From G963422745 sp963422745 (GTDB taxonomy: Bacteria; Actinomycetota; Acidimicrobiia; Acidimicrobiales; Aldehydirespiratoraceae): a stretch of DNA of 64,000 bases. Location: assembly GCA_963422745.1 (NCBI GenBank), contig OY730477.1, positions 3,224,001 to 3,288,000 on the forward strand. The letters run 5' to 3'. Position numbers and translations under genes: made by a program. Positions within the stretch are counted from its first letter, which is position 1. Each line of letters starts with the position of its first letter. Under the pieces are notes generated by a model. It worked only from the letters and a program-made list of their open reading frames with translations. It made no database searches and was not told where the DNA came from. This document shows, one piece after another, positions 34,809-44,441 of the stretch.

Positions 34809-34905
34809 ATCACTCTAGGGTCACCACATCACCTTAGATCCGCTGCGACTCATCCAAGCTGACGCCATTACCGGCACCCGACAACCGTCACCACATCACC
34901 TCAAG
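34786..34905. repeat. 85-bp duplication at the 5' end of a CoA ligase gene
   Basis: CGGCACCCGACAACGTCATCACATCAC, split here as CGGCACCCGACAAC then GTCATCACATCAC, covers the start of the ligase gene. It recurs 85 bases further upstream as CGGCACCCGACAAC then CGTCACCACATCACC. An additional GGTCACCACATCACC lies between them. Confidence 0.75.
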
Positions 34906-35004
34906 CAGACCGGCAACCCCATCGTCACACGAGAACCACCACAAGGCCACCGATGTCGCAGGCTAAAGTGATGAGTTGATGCTGGCGTCAGAAAGGCGAT
35001 CATC

Positions 35005-36186
35005 ATGACGGGCCGTTGCATTGATTATCCCGTATTCGACGCCGACAACCACATGTACGAGACGATGGAAGCCTTCACCCGGTACCTTCCCGCCGAGTAC
35101 GCCAACGCCATCAGATATGTGCAGGTAAACGGTCGAACCAAGATCGCCATTAAAGGCAAGATCTCCGAGTACATCCCCAACCCCACCTTTGAGGTAGTGG
35201 CCGCGCCCGGTGCCCAGGAGGACTACTACCGATACGGCAACCCCGAAGGCAAGAACCTGCGGGAGATCTTCGGCAAGCCCATCCGCTGCCCCGAATGGGC
35301 CCGCAACGCCCAAGCCCGACTCCCGCACCTTGACGAACTGGGCCTTGACGGGTCCCTCATGTTCCCGACGCTGGCAAGCCTGCTTGAGGAACGCATGCGA
35401 GACGACCCGGACCTGACCCACGCCGTGGTCCATGCCCTCAACCGGTGGATCCACGACGAATGGACCTTCAATTATCAGGACCGGATATTCGCCACGCCCA
35501 TCATCACGTTGCCGATCGTCGAAAAAGCCGTTGAGGAGTTGGAGTGGTGCCTGGAACGCGGAGCTCGTTGCGTGCTCATCCGACCTGCACCGGCCTGGGG
35601 ACTGAGAGGCCCAAGATCACCGGGACTGGCTGAGTTCGACCCGCTGTGGGCTCGGATCTCCGAAGCTGGGGTTCTGGTCGGAATGCACTCCTCGGACTCC
35701 GGTTACGCCGACTTGGTCTCGCTGTGGGAAGGCAAGACCGAGTTCTTGCCGTTCGCACCAAATCCGCTGCGCCTGCTCGTGATGCAGAACCGGGCGATCA
35801 GCGACATGATGACCGCCATGATCTGTCACGGGGCTCTGACACGGTTCCCGAATCTGCGCATCGCCACCATCGAAAACGGCGGGACCTGGGTGAAGCCTCT
35901 GGTGGAAAAACTTGAAGGTGTCTACAAGAAAATGCCCCAGGAATTCTCCGAGCATCCCGTCGAGGCATTCACACGCAACGTCTTCGTCAACCCGTTCTGG
36001 GAGGACGCGCTTGAGGAGCTGATTGAGATCATGAGCCCCGATCGTCTGCTGTTCGGCTCGGACTATCCTCACCCCGAAGGTCTGGGCAACCCGATCAGCT
36101 TCGCCGACGATCTGCCCGAGTCGCTCTCAGTGCCCGACGCGGCCAAGATCATGGGCGGCAACCTGAAGGAACTGCTGGCAGTCTGA
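35005..36186 (+). CDS. Amidohydrolase-2 family metal-dependent hydrolase
   Basis: A 393-residue COG2159 protein. Likely metal ligands are in VFDADNHMYE near residue 14 (D-x-D-x-H variant), GMHSSDSG near 232 and FGSDYPHPEG near 353, so the site appears intact. Start ATG 35005 has AAAGG eight bases upstream. It heads a run with a CoA transferase (54 bases later) and a P450, likely one operon. Proteins of this type next to CoA transferases and P450s are common in actinobacterial catabolism of sterols and other lipids; the exact substrate is unknown. Confidence 0.88.
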   Translation: MTGRCIDYPVFDADNHMYETMEAFTRYLPAEYANAIRYVQVNGRTKIAIKGKISEYIPNPTFEVVAAPGAQEDYYRYGNPEGKNLREIFGKPIRCPEWARNAQARLPHLDELGLDGSLMFPTLASLLEERMRDDPDLTHAVVHALNRWIHDEWTFNYQDRIFATPIITLPIVEKAVEELEWCLERGARCVLIRPAPAWGLRGPRSPGLAEFDPLWARISEAGVLVGMHSSDSGYADLVSLWEGKTEFLPFAPNPLRLLVMQNRAISDMMTAMICHGALTRFPNLRIATIENGGTWVKPLVEKLEGVYKKMPQEFSEHPVEAFTRNVFVNPFWEDALEELIEIMSPDRLLFGSDYPHPEGLGNPISFADDLPESLSVPDAAKIMGGNLKELLAV

Positions 36187-36240
36187 GCGGCCCCAACAAG
36201 CCCTTCGACCTGCCCGTCGGCGACAAACATAGGAGTAATC

Positions 36241-37461
36241 GTGTCAGGACCCCTCGATGGCATCCGTGTGATTGAGATGGCCACCTGGATGTTCGTTCCC
36301 TCCGGCGGATCTGTGCTGGTCGACTGGGGTGCCGATGTCGTCAAGGTCGAAAATCCCGCCGGAGGCGATCCGCAGCGGGGTTTGATCACGTCGGGTCTGG
36401 TGGGCGGCAAGTCCGCTGGCGTGAACTTCATGATCGAACAACCCAACCGGGGCAAACGATCAGTAGCCCTTAACGTCGCTAACCCCGACGGTCACGAGGC
36501 GTTGATGAAACTCGTCGAGACTGCGGACGTGTTTCTGACCAACTACTTGGAACCGGTCCGGCGACGGCTTCGGATCGACACCGACGACATCTTGGCCCGC
36601 AATCCGAACATCGTCATCGCCCGCGGTTCGGGGCAGGGGCCGGTCGGTCCCGACGCCGACAAGGGCGGTTTTGACGGTGCTTCCTACTGGGCCAGGGGAG
36701 CGGTGGCGGCGGTGTTTGCACCCGATGCCCAGGGTTGGCCCCAGGGCCAACCCTCACCCGCCTTTGGAGATGTGATGGGCGGCATGGCGCTGGCCGGGGC
36801 GATTGCGGCGGCGTTATTGAAACGAGAGCGCACCAAGACGGCCGCGGTGATCGACGTTTCGCTCTTGTCCACCGCCCTTTGGCAGATTTCGCCGCTGGTG
36901 GTGGCATCAAAGCTCTTCGGTCTGACTCACCTGCCGCGAGGAGATCGGAGGCTGTCTCCCAACCCCGGGGTTGGGGTGTTCAAGACCAGCGACGACCGCT
37001 ACATCAGTCTCATCTTGTTGCAAAGCGACCGTTACTGGGAGGATTTCGCAGCCAGACTCGAACGCCCGGTGCTGGTAACCGACGACCGTTTCAAGGATTC
37101 CGCCGCCCGATCTCGCAACGGTCCGGAGTGCATCGACATCCTTGACGAGGCCTTCGCGCAGCGCACCTTGGCGGAGTGGAAGGAGCGGCTGGCCACCTTT
37201 GATGGGGTGTGGACACCGTTCCAGACCTTGTCCGAGCTGTATGAGGACCCTCAGGTGATCGCCAACGGCTACCTTCCCGAAATGGAGAACTCGACCGGTG
37301 AGTTGGTTCATCTGGTGGCCAACCCGGCCCAGTTCGATGAGGCTCATGTTGAGGTGACTCGGGCACCCGAGTTGGGCGAACACACCGAGTTGATGCTGCT
37401 CGAACTGGGGTTCGACTGGGATGACATAGCGTCCATGAAGTCCGACGGTGCAATTCTTTGA
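36241..37461 (+). CDS. Family III CoA transferase (CaiB/BaiF type)
   Basis: A 406-residue CoA transferase. Features are LDGIRVIEMATWMFVPSGG, ADVVKVENPAGGDPQRG, RGKRSVALNVANPDG and KGGFDGASYWARGAVAA, where the aspartate corresponds to the conserved active-site residue of the family. Start GTG 36241 is preceded by AGGAG at seven to eight bases. Its stop lies two bases before the P450 start, showing tight coupling. Confidence 0.93.
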   Translation: MSGPLDGIRVIEMATWMFVPSGGSVLVDWGADVVKVENPAGGDPQRGLITSGLVGGKSAGVNFMIEQPNRGKRSVALNVANPDGHEALMKLVETADVFLTNYLEPVRRRLRIDTDDILARNPNIVIARGSGQGPVGPDADKGGFDGASYWARGAVAAVFAPDAQGWPQGQPSPAFGDVMGGMALAGAIAAALLKRERTKTAAVIDVSLLSTALWQISPLVVASKLFGLTHLPRGDRRLSPNPGVGVFKTSDDRYISLILLQSDRYWEDFAARLERPVLVTDDRFKDSAARSRNGPECIDILDEAFAQRTLAEWKERLATFDGVWTPFQTLSELYEDPQVIANGYLPEMENSTGELVHLVANPAQFDEAHVEVTRAPELGEHTELMLLELGFDWDDIASMKSDGAIL

Positions 37462-37463
37462 CC

Positions 37464-38759
37464 ATGAATGCTTCCGAACCCGCCGACGGTCACGCCAGCG
37501 CCCACATCGCACTCGCTGGCATCCAAGAACCCGACACCGCTTCAGTGCCTGAGCCCGAACCGGTAGCCGTCTCGGACTACGAACCTCCCGACTACGAAGA
37601 CTGGGACGATGCCCAGCCCTACCCCGACTGGGCACGCGCCCGTACCGCTGCCTGCCCCCTGATCGCCCTGAGAGGAGGTGTGCAGGGCAACTCTTCGAGC
37701 TTCATGACAACCACCTGGGCCGAGTCCGCTCAAGTGCTGCGGGACTGGCAGACCTTCTCGGCGTCGATCAACCTCGAAACCATGGGTCCCTACATGGGGG
37801 AGCTGATACTCGGCCTTGACGGCGACGAGCACCGGCGGTACCGCAATCTGGTGGCTCACGCCTTCCGGCGTTCGACCCTGCAACGCTGGCGCCATGAACT
37901 GGTGGAACCCGTCGTTGAGAAGCTGCTTGACGAAATAGCCCCGTTGGGTTCGGCCGATCTGGTGGCCCAGCTGACGGTCAAGTTTCCCGTCCAGGTCATC
38001 TGCGGGATCGTGGGGATTGCGTTGTCGGACCACGAGAAATTCAACGAATGGGCCATGCGTATCACCTACGGGCCGCTGAATCCCACCGAGGGCAAGGCGG
38101 CGTCGCAGGCCATGCGGGAATACCTCGAGCCTCTGGTTGAGGATCGCCGGGCCAACCCCACCGGCGATCTGATATCAGAACTTGTCCACGCCGAAGTTGA
38201 CGGGTCCCGCCTCAGCGACGAAAAAATATACGGTTTCCTGCGTCTCTTGCTGCCAGCTGGCGCCGAGACCACCTACCGGGCCTTCGGTTCATGTCTGTTG
38301 GCCCTGCTGTCACGACCCGATGTGCTCGAACGGGTCCGCGAGGACCGTTCCCTAGTTCCCGCAGCCATTGAAGAAACCCTGCGCTGGGAAACTTCGGTCA
38401 CGATGGTGGCCCGGGTGGCCACGACCGACACCGAGATCGCTGGCTGCCCTGTGCCCAAGGGATCCGACGTCACGGTTCTAAGTGGGTCGGCGGATCACGA
38501 CGAGGCCCGCTGGCATGAACCACACCTCTGGGACATCGACCGCGAACCCAAGCCCCACATGGCCTTCGGCACGGGAATTCACCAGTGCCTAGGGATGCAT
38601 CTGGCTCGCATCGAGATGGAGGTCGGGATCAACGCTGTGCTGGACCGGCTGCAGTGCTTGAAGCTTGATCCCACCGCCGAGGTGCCCGAGATCAAGGGTT
38701 ATGCCTTTCGAGGTCCACCAGAGCTGCCCGTGGTGTTTGAACCCGCCCCGAACGTCTGA
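37464..38759 (+). CDS. Cytochrome P450
   Basis: A 431-residue soluble P450 monooxygenase. The I-helix motif is LLPAGAETTYR near residue 270, the K-helix ExxR is EETLRWE near 312, and the haem-binding loop is FGTGIHQCLGMHLARIE near 373-389 with the cysteine ligand. The first 45 residues are acidic and proline-rich and may be disordered. It follows the CoA transferase directly, so the hydroxylation probably acts on a CoA-linked or related catabolic substrate. Electron-transfer partners are not in the window. Confidence 0.95.
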   Translation: MNASEPADGHASAHIALAGIQEPDTASVPEPEPVAVSDYEPPDYEDWDDAQPYPDWARARTAACPLIALRGGVQGNSSSFMTTTWAESAQVLRDWQTFSASINLETMGPYMGELILGLDGDEHRRYRNLVAHAFRRSTLQRWRHELVEPVVEKLLDEIAPLGSADLVAQLTVKFPVQVICGIVGIALSDHEKFNEWAMRITYGPLNPTEGKAASQAMREYLEPLVEDRRANPTGDLISELVHAEVDGSRLSDEKIYGFLRLLLPAGAETTYRAFGSCLLALLSRPDVLERVREDRSLVPAAIEETLRWETSVTMVARVATTDTEIAGCPVPKGSDVTVLSGSADHDEARWHEPHLWDIDREPKPHMAFGTGIHQCLGMHLARIEMEVGINAVLDRLQCLKLDPTAEVPEIKGYAFRGPPELPVVFEPAPNV

Positions 38760-38785
38760 GCCGCCGACGATCCGGGTCAAACCAG

Positions 38786-38895
38786 CCGGGACATACACGA
38801 ACCCCGAACAGATGATGCCCGAACTGGCACTAACACGCCCGGCTCGCAGTACTTGGACATACACGAACCCCAAACGATGATGCCCGAACAGATGA
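38786..38895. repeat. 66-bp direct duplication downstream of the P450 gene
   Basis: ACATACACGAACCCCGAACA at 38791 recurs as ACATACACGAACCCCAAACG at 38857, a 66-base period; both run into GATGATGCCCGAAC. No gene is supported in the surrounding 38760-39057 gap. Confidence 0.88.
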
Positions 38896-39057
38896 TGATT
38901 GTCGGCGCTGGATCGATGCTCGTAGCTCTTGTTCGAGTCCGATGAGTTAGATTGCCGGGATTCGGGAACCCGGCGGGTCTGGCGATCGTCTCATGATGAA
39001 CCGTCCAGTTTCGACCGCGTCCGGTCATCGACGTCCGACTTGCAAACGGAGGCACCA

Positions 39058-40587
39058 ATGCGTCACCTACAGTTTCTCGGCGGGATTCCCGACTATGGAC
39101 CACACGTGTGGCCGCAGTGCTGGCGTCGGGCGACCCGGCCGGTCTTGGTCTTGATGGCGTTGCTGTTGCTGCTCAGCGCTTGTGGCACCGACGGCGAAGA
39201 TAAAACGAGCCCCACCTCCGATTCGGGCGACATGGCAGCGGAGGCACCTCTCCCCGAAGAGAGTGCTGAGCCGATGTCGGCCGAATCTGATGACGCCTAT
39301 GCGCCCGAAATGGGGCCCGCCAGCGATGACCGACAGGCATCTTCGGCGTCGCAGGGCCCGGTCAGCGTCGATGTCTCCACGGTTAATGCAAACAGGTCCT
39401 TGTCGACGGCGATCACGCCAGCCGGTTTCGGGCGCGACATCATCTACGAGGCGACGGTCATCTTGGAGGCCCTGGATGTGGCCACGGCCTCCCGCGAAGC
39501 CGTGGATTTGATAACGGAACTGGGCGGGTTCGTTGTCAACCAGATGACTAGCACCCAGCCCAAGCCCCGCACGGAAATCACCTTCAAGGTATTGCCCGTC
39601 GACTTCACCTATGCCCTTGAGCAGCTTGCAGAAGTAGGCGAGTTGATCGACCAACGGATCAGCACGGACGATGTGACCGAGCGGATCGTCGACCTCAATA
39701 GCCAGATCACCACCACCGAGACCAGCGTGAACCGGTTGCGCACGCTTATGCGAGAGGCCGAATTCGTGGAGAGCATCGTCGTGATAGAAGATGAGCTTCT
39801 CGAACGCGAAACGAACCTCGAGACGCTTCGGGGTCAGCTTCGCACCCTGCAGGATCGAGTGGATCTCGCCACGGTCACCTTAGTGATCGAGCAGTCGCCC
39901 GAGATTCTCCCCAAAACGGGAATCTCCGTCAAGACCTGGGCAACCGCGGGCGACGATGACCCATGTATGGGGGTTCAGAGACTCACCGTTGAGACCGACT
40001 CCGATGTTCGCTTCTGCCTTGAGGTGGAGAACCTCGGCGAGAGTGCGCTGACCGATGTGGAGATCCGCTCCGAAATCCTTCGCCGCAACATGGGTCATTT
40101 CGTACCCGTGCAGGGCGAATTCGACCGGATCGAGTCGGGCCGGTTGCTCGTCGCCGTCCTGGATGCATCCATGGTCGAGGGACGTCTGGCCGGTCGGGTT
40201 GCCACCCGAGGCCTCGACATCGCGATCAAGGTCACAGCCACGCCGGTGCACTCCGACGGCACGGAACTCCAGAGCATCACCGGCGAGTCCTCCGTGTTCG
40301 TGTTGGCGGCCGACGACGACACACGCCCGGGTTTCACGGAATCGGTCCGCGATGGTGCCTCCGCGCTGGCATCCACCATTGGCGTCGTGCTCGTAGTTAT
40401 CGGCGTGCTGACACCGTTCCTGCCGATTATCGCCGCCATCGCAATCGGGATCTGGTGGCTCCAACGGCGCCGGACTCGCAGCCCCCTACAACCAACCGAA
40501 CCGGCCGAGCCTGGCGAACCAACCCAACCAACCGAAACCGCCGAGCCTGGCGAAGCTGCCGAGCCAGCCCAACCAACCGAGGGTTAG
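39058..40587 (+). CDS. DUF4349 domain lipoprotein with C-terminal membrane segment
   Basis: A protein of about 509 residues. The signal peptide has an arginine-bearing start, LVLMALLLLLSAC and a lipobox ending in the cysteine, so it is exported and lipid-anchored. A DUF4349 region follows (FGRDIIYEATVILEALDVAT then TSVNRLRTLMREAEFVE, with coiled-coil heptads around VVIEDELLERETNLETLRGQ). A transmembrane helix near the C-terminus (VVLVVIGVLTPFLPIIAAIA) precedes a cytoplasmic QRRR and a proline/glutamate-rich tail. ATG 39058 has GGAGG six bases upstream. The last codons with the stop are the first unit of a 66-bp array. Confidence 0.87.
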   Translation: MRHLQFLGGIPDYGPHVWPQCWRRATRPVLVLMALLLLLSACGTDGEDKTSPTSDSGDMAAEAPLPEESAEPMSAESDDAYAPEMGPASDDRQASSASQGPVSVDVSTVNANRSLSTAITPAGFGRDIIYEATVILEALDVATASREAVDLITELGGFVVNQMTSTQPKPRTEITFKVLPVDFTYALEQLAEVGELIDQRISTDDVTERIVDLNSQITTTETSVNRLRTLMREAEFVESIVVIEDELLERETNLETLRGQLRTLQDRVDLATVTLVIEQSPEILPKTGISVKTWATAGDDDPCMGVQRLTVETDSDVRFCLEVENLGESALTDVEIRSEILRRNMGHFVPVQGEFDRIESGRLLVAVLDASMVEGRLAGRVATRGLDIAIKVTATPVHSDGTELQSITGESSVFVLAADDDTRPGFTESVRDGASALASTIGVVLVVIGVLTPFLPIIAAIAIGIWWLQRRRTRSPLQPTEPAEPGEPTQPTETAEPGEAAEPAQPTEG

Positions 40588-40725
40588 TCGACCGTGATCG
40601 CTGCTGACGCCACCAGCGACACAGCCGAGCCAGCCCAACCAACCGAGGGTTAGTCGACCCACTCGGGTTAGGACCCTCGGCCCCGCAAAGCCGAGCCAGC
40701 CCAACCAACCGAGGGTTAGTCGGCT
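40555..40725. repeat. 66-bp array, three copies, carrying the stop codon of the DUF4349 gene
   Basis: GAGCCAGCCCAACCAACCGA followed by GGGTTAGTCG starts at 40561, 40627 and 40693, two exact 66-base steps. The first copy is the coding end (EPAQPTEG and TAG). The linking 30 bases differ between copies, so the conserved core is the gene end itself. The array lies between convergent genes. Confidence 0.96.
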
Positions 40726-40789
40726 CTTCGCCGCCTAGACAACACCTGAAAACCAACAAAGTCAGTGCGATACACGGGATGGTCTTTGG

Positions 40790-41938
40790 TCAGGGACCGG
40801 AACCATCGGCACCCGCCATAGCGAGCCGGGCCACCTTACGGCGATGCTGCGAAGACGACCCGAAGTGCAACTCACCGACCATCGCTCTACGCAAGAACAG
40901 ATGCAGATCGTTCTCGCGGGTGTAACCGATACCTCCGGCGAGCTGCAACCCGTCCCGGACGCAACGCCTCTGAGCCTCTCCAGCCCCGGCTTTGGCCATG
41001 GACGCGGCCAAGGTCCGATTCGGATGATCCTCTGCCAGGGTCGAAGCGGCGTAGTAGACCAGCGCCCGAGCTCGTTGGATGTCTCGGTACATGTCCACCA
41101 GCTTGTGTTTCACCGCCTGAAACGAACCGATGGGTACACCGAACTGGACTCGCTGTTTGGCGTAGTCATTGTCGATGTCGAAGATCCGCTGACAGGCGCC
41201 CAACGTGACCGCAGCCACAGCAACCACGGACCCCTCAAGCGCTCGCTGCACCCCGAGTTGGGCGTCACCGCTGCCCACCAGCGCCGAAGATGGCACCCGG
41301 ACCCCATCCAGAGACACAGTGGCGTGGCGGACCCCGGCATCGATGGGCTCGACCTCGGTGACCTGCAAAGCCGAACTGGGCACAACCAACACCCGCAGCA
41401 AGCCGTCGAGGCGAACAACCACGGCCATTTGTTCAGCAGTAGCGCCGTCCAGCACGTGATACTTGGTTCCGGCCAACACCAGTTGATCACCATCGCGGCG
41501 AGCCGTTGCGGCTACGTCGGCGGTATCCCACGTTCCGGCCCCTTCGTCCATCGCAAAGGCGCCCGTGACCTCGCCTGTCACCACCTGCGTCAACAACCGC
41601 TTCGCCTCGACCGGGGTGGCCACCTCCATCAGGACCTGCGCGTACTGGGTGACGGTCGCCACGAAAGGACCTGGCGCTGCATGTCGGCCAAGTTCCTCAA
41701 CGACAACGGCTAGCTCCACCCAGCCATAACCGAGCCCTCCGACCTGCGTGGGTAGCGCCATCGCTGGCCAGTCCAGTTCCACCAGAGTCGCCCAGAACCT
41801 GTCGACGGCTGTCTCGACGGAAAGGGTTTCATAGGCCTCGGAGATTGCGTGGGCCAGCGACGGCGGAGCCTCGGCGCCAAGAACTGTCCTAACGGCTTCT
41901 TGCAACTCGAGTTGATCCTCGCTGAGCTCGAACTCCAT
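40790..41938 (-). CDS. Acyl-CoA dehydrogenase (short/beta-type subunit)
   Basis: A 382-residue family member. FELSEDQLELQEAVRTVL starts the N-terminal helical domain; the C-terminal domain has DNDYAKQRVQFGVPIGSFQA near 245 and LAGGIGYTRENDLHLFLRRA near 340. The middle beta domain is degenerate in the flavin loop. It lies 58 bases downstream of a long acyl-CoA dehydrogenase on the same strand, a second long/short pair likely to be a heteromeric enzyme. Confidence 0.91.
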   Translation of the reverse strand: MEFELSEDQLELQEAVRTVLGAEAPPSLAHAISEAYETLSVETAVDRFWATLVELDWPAMALPTQVGGLGYGWVELAVVVEELGRHAAPGPFVATVTQYAQVLMEVATPVEAKRLLTQVVTGEVTGAFAMDEGAGTWDTADVAATARRDGDQLVLAGTKYHVLDGATAEQMAVVVRLDGLLRVLVVPSSALQVTEVEPIDAGVRHATVSLDGVRVPSSALVGSGDAQLGVQRALEGSVVAVAAVTLGACQRIFDIDNDYAKQRVQFGVPIGSFQAVKHKLVDMYRDIQRARALVYYAASTLAEDHPNRTLAASMAKAGAGEAQRRCVRDGLQLAGGIGYTRENDLHLFLRRAMVGELHFGSSSQHRRKVARLAMAGADGSGP

Positions 41939-41996
41939 TCGGTGCCTCGAATCCTTTCGGGGGCTTCAGTCTCAGGTCCAGATCTCGACAGCGGAG

Positions 41997-43190
41997 TCAG
42001 GATCGCGGCTGGCCGAGCACCCGCTCGGCGATGATGTTGCGATGGATTTCGCTCGTGCCGCCACTGATAGTGCCCGCGAATGTGCCGAGATAGCGATCAG
42101 ACCACGACAGCGCTGATCGATCACTTTCGAACGGTGAGACAGCCCCGTCGGGTACGGTGCGGTCCAAGGCGGCCGGGCCGAGGGCCTCAACCGTGAGCAG
42201 GGCCAGGCGTTGCTGAGCCTCGGACCCCATCAACTTCAACAGCGACTGCTCCGAGGCCAACAGACCCCGTCGACTGCGGGTTAGTTGTCGATGTCCCAGC
42301 AGACGCAAAGCCCACGCGTCCATGACTGAGCTGCCCAGCTTGTCGAGCACAACGGCGTCAACGGCGGCCGGGGTACCGGCCAGATCCGTGAACGTATCGG
42401 CCAGCATGCGATCCAGACCCTGGGACCACATGATCCATAGCATCTCGCGCTCATGGGCTAACGAGCCATTGCAGACCCGCCAGCCGTCGTTGAGTTCGCC
42501 GATCAGGTTTCGACGGGGCACGACGACATCGTCAAAGAACACCTCGTTGAAGTCGGGGGTGCGTCCGATGATGTCATCAAAGGGTCGGCGTTTGAGACCG
42601 GGGGTGTCGGTCTCAATCACCAGAGCCGAGATGCCTTTGTGTTTGCCGACGTCGGGGTCGGTGCGGACGAACACCAACAAGACGTCAGCGTGATGTGCTC
42701 CGGAGGTCCAGACCTTCTGGCCATTGACAACGAACTGCTCACCGTCAAGACGAGCCCGGGTGCTGAGCCCTGCCAGGTCGCTGCCAGCTCCCGGTTCGCT
42801 CATGCCCAAAGCCGCCGTCTTTTCGGCACGCATGATCGGAATCGCCCACTTCTGCTTCTGCTCGTCGGTGCCGAAAGAAATTATGGAGGCGCTCACGATA
42901 CCGAGGCCCTGAGGGTTGAAGCTGCGGGTCACCCGACGTCGGCCTAGTTCTTCGAGACACACCGCCTGTTCGTAGATGTCGGCGTTTCGGCCTCCGTATT
43001 CGGGCGGGTAGCCGGGCGCCAGCCAACCACTGTCGAACATCGCGCGCTGGAAGTCTCGTGCCCAGCGGGGTATGTCAGCACTTGACCGGGGCCGGATCGC
43101 TGTGGCTGATTCGGGTGGCAGGTTGGCGTCCAACCAAGCCGAGAACTCGGCTCTGGTGGCCTCAACTTCGGCCGGGTAGCTCAGCCGCAC
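41997..43190 (-). CDS. Acyl-CoA dehydrogenase (long/alpha-type subunit)
   Basis: A 397-residue protein: ALGMSEPGAGSDLAGLSTRA near 130, FVVNGQKVWTSGAHHADVLL near 157, PDFNEVFFDDVVVPRRNL near 205 and the C-terminal GTISGGTSEIHRNIIAERVL. The GGTSEIHRNIIAER signature is that of FadE proteins of sterol side-chain degradation (family knowledge). It is followed by the short subunit at 40790. Start ATG 43190; the AIM24-like gene ends 26 bases upstream on the same strand. Confidence 0.93.
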   Translation of the reverse strand: MRLSYPAEVEATRAEFSAWLDANLPPESATAIRPRSSADIPRWARDFQRAMFDSGWLAPGYPPEYGGRNADIYEQAVCLEELGRRRVTRSFNPQGLGIVSASIISFGTDEQKQKWAIPIMRAEKTAALGMSEPGAGSDLAGLSTRARLDGEQFVVNGQKVWTSGAHHADVLLVFVRTDPDVGKHKGISALVIETDTPGLKRRPFDDIIGRTPDFNEVFFDDVVVPRRNLIGELNDGWRVCNGSLAHEREMLWIMWSQGLDRMLADTFTDLAGTPAAVDAVVLDKLGSSVMDAWALRLLGHRQLTRSRRGLLASEQSLLKLMGSEAQQRLALLTVEALGPAALDRTVPDGAVSPFESDRSALSWSDRYLGTFAGTISGGTSEIHRNIIAERVLGQPRS

Positions 43191-43215
43191 GTCACGGTGT
43201 CCGAGGAAGCCAGTG

Positions 43216-43899
43216 TTACTCGCGACTGCCGATCTCGGTGTTGATCCAAGCGAGGAGCTGCTGCTGGTTGCGGGTCTGCACCAATATGTCGCCGGGGCCG
43301 GTGAAGTGAAACACGAATCCCTCCCCCGACTTGGCCGACTGAATGGAACGTCCCTCCACGGCGCGTCTCAGGTCGTATGTGACTGTGTCGGCGAAGGCAA
43401 GCATGTGGTTGGTGTCTACCACGACGGTCTCACCGGGGCCCAGCGACATGACCTCAATGGCTCCGTAGGAGGCGACCAGCGCCTTGCCCGTTCCGGTGGC
43501 GTGGATCATGAACCCGCCTTCGCCACCGAACAACGACTTGAAGCCGCTCCACTTGGTGTCAATCTCCACCGAGGCATCCGAAGCCAGCCAGTTACCTCGC
43601 TCAATGATCCAGGCCTGTGACCCGTTCAGCTCCAGGACTCTGATATCGCCAGGTAGCTTGGCCGCCACGTCCACCCAACCCCCCGAACCCGGCGCGGTGT
43701 AGGTGGAGACGAACAGGGACTCACCGCCGAGGATACTGCGCTTGAGTCCCTTGAGCATGCCGCCTTCAATTCGGGCTTCAAGGCTCATACCGATCGAGTG
43801 AGCCATCATCGCCCCGGCTTCTACCTTGAGCTGAGCGCCTCCGCCGAGATGACATCTCGCAACTCCGAAACTGGGGGCGTGTCGAATATCTACATCCAT
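43216..43899 (-). CDS. AIM24/TIGR00266 family protein
   Basis: A 227-residue all-beta protein. Glycine-spaced strands such as GGAQLKVEAGAMMAHS, GGMLKGLKRSILGGESLFVS and GDILVQTRNQQQLLAW are typical of the TIGR00266/AIM24 family. Its function is uncertain; mitochondrial relatives affect inner-membrane organisation. The middle of this gene plus its upstream DNA is duplicated at 45823-46420, where only a fragment of the gene remains. Confidence 0.88.
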   Translation of the reverse strand: MDVDIRHAPSFGVARCHLGGGAQLKVEAGAMMAHSIGMSLEARIEGGMLKGLKRSILGGESLFVSTYTAPGSGGWVDVAAKLPGDIRVLELNGSQAWIIERGNWLASDASVEIDTKWSGFKSLFGGEGGFMIHATGTGKALVASYGAIEVMSLGPGETVVVDTNHMLAFADTVTYDLRRAVEGRSIQSAKSGEGFVFHFTGPGDILVQTRNQQQLLAWINTEIGSRE

Positions 43900-44400
43900 G
43901 CGTGCGAGCGTAACCCACCGGCAACGAATTGGCCGTACCGCAACCGTCAGCCGCTTCGCCGTGAGCTGTGACCGTGGAGCTGTAGCCGTACCTGCTCAGT
44001 AGCCAACCGACTCCCATCTTGTTTGATCACCGGTGGCGTCTCCGGGCACGAATGGCGGATTGCAGGCCCGGACACCCTGCCACTCGCCCTCTCTTTCGGC
44101 AAAGCCCTGCAAGGTCGCGAGATGCCTCACCTCGGAGCTGGTTGTTGGCAAGCAATCTTGCTCCTCGGCACCCAAACGGCTTCGTGAGATGGCGCCGCGC
44201 CGACCTTCAATGTCACACACCACCTCAATACTGAAAGAGGCGGATCGCGTACCTGCTCAGATGCCTTCAACCAAAGGGCCCTGAATGCGATCAGCTCAAG
44301 CAAGCCCAACTCGAATTCGAGGAGCTGCCATCAAGAAGATAGTCATTCGTTGTTGTCGGGAAGTCTACTGCTCACTTCCGCATGTGTGGATGATGGGCCG
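43577..44400. repeat. Segmental duplication, copy 1
   Basis: This stretch holds the 5' half of the AIM24-like gene, its upstream intergenic region and a damaged start of a lipoprotein gene. It matches 45823-46550 at high identity. Copy 2 lacks about 90 bases of the AIM24 5' end. The two copies flank the exonuclease-BRCT cassette. The shared non-coding part (43930-44240) has no gene that I can support and may carry a regulatory element or small RNA. Confidence 0.9.
44284..44400 (+). pseudogene. Damaged 5' remnant of the lipoprotein gene
   Basis: Aligned with the intact lipoprotein start at 46440-46560, this copy keeps GTTGTCGGGAAGTCT and CTTCCGCATGTGTG, matching the signal-peptide codons. The start region reads ATCAAGAAGATAGTCATTCG, so the ATG is lost and the frame shifted. 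It ends where the AT-richer exonuclease cassette begins. Confidence 0.8.
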
Positions 44401-44441
44401 CTACAAACCAACTCAAATCAAGCCAGAGGAGCTAGAAAATT

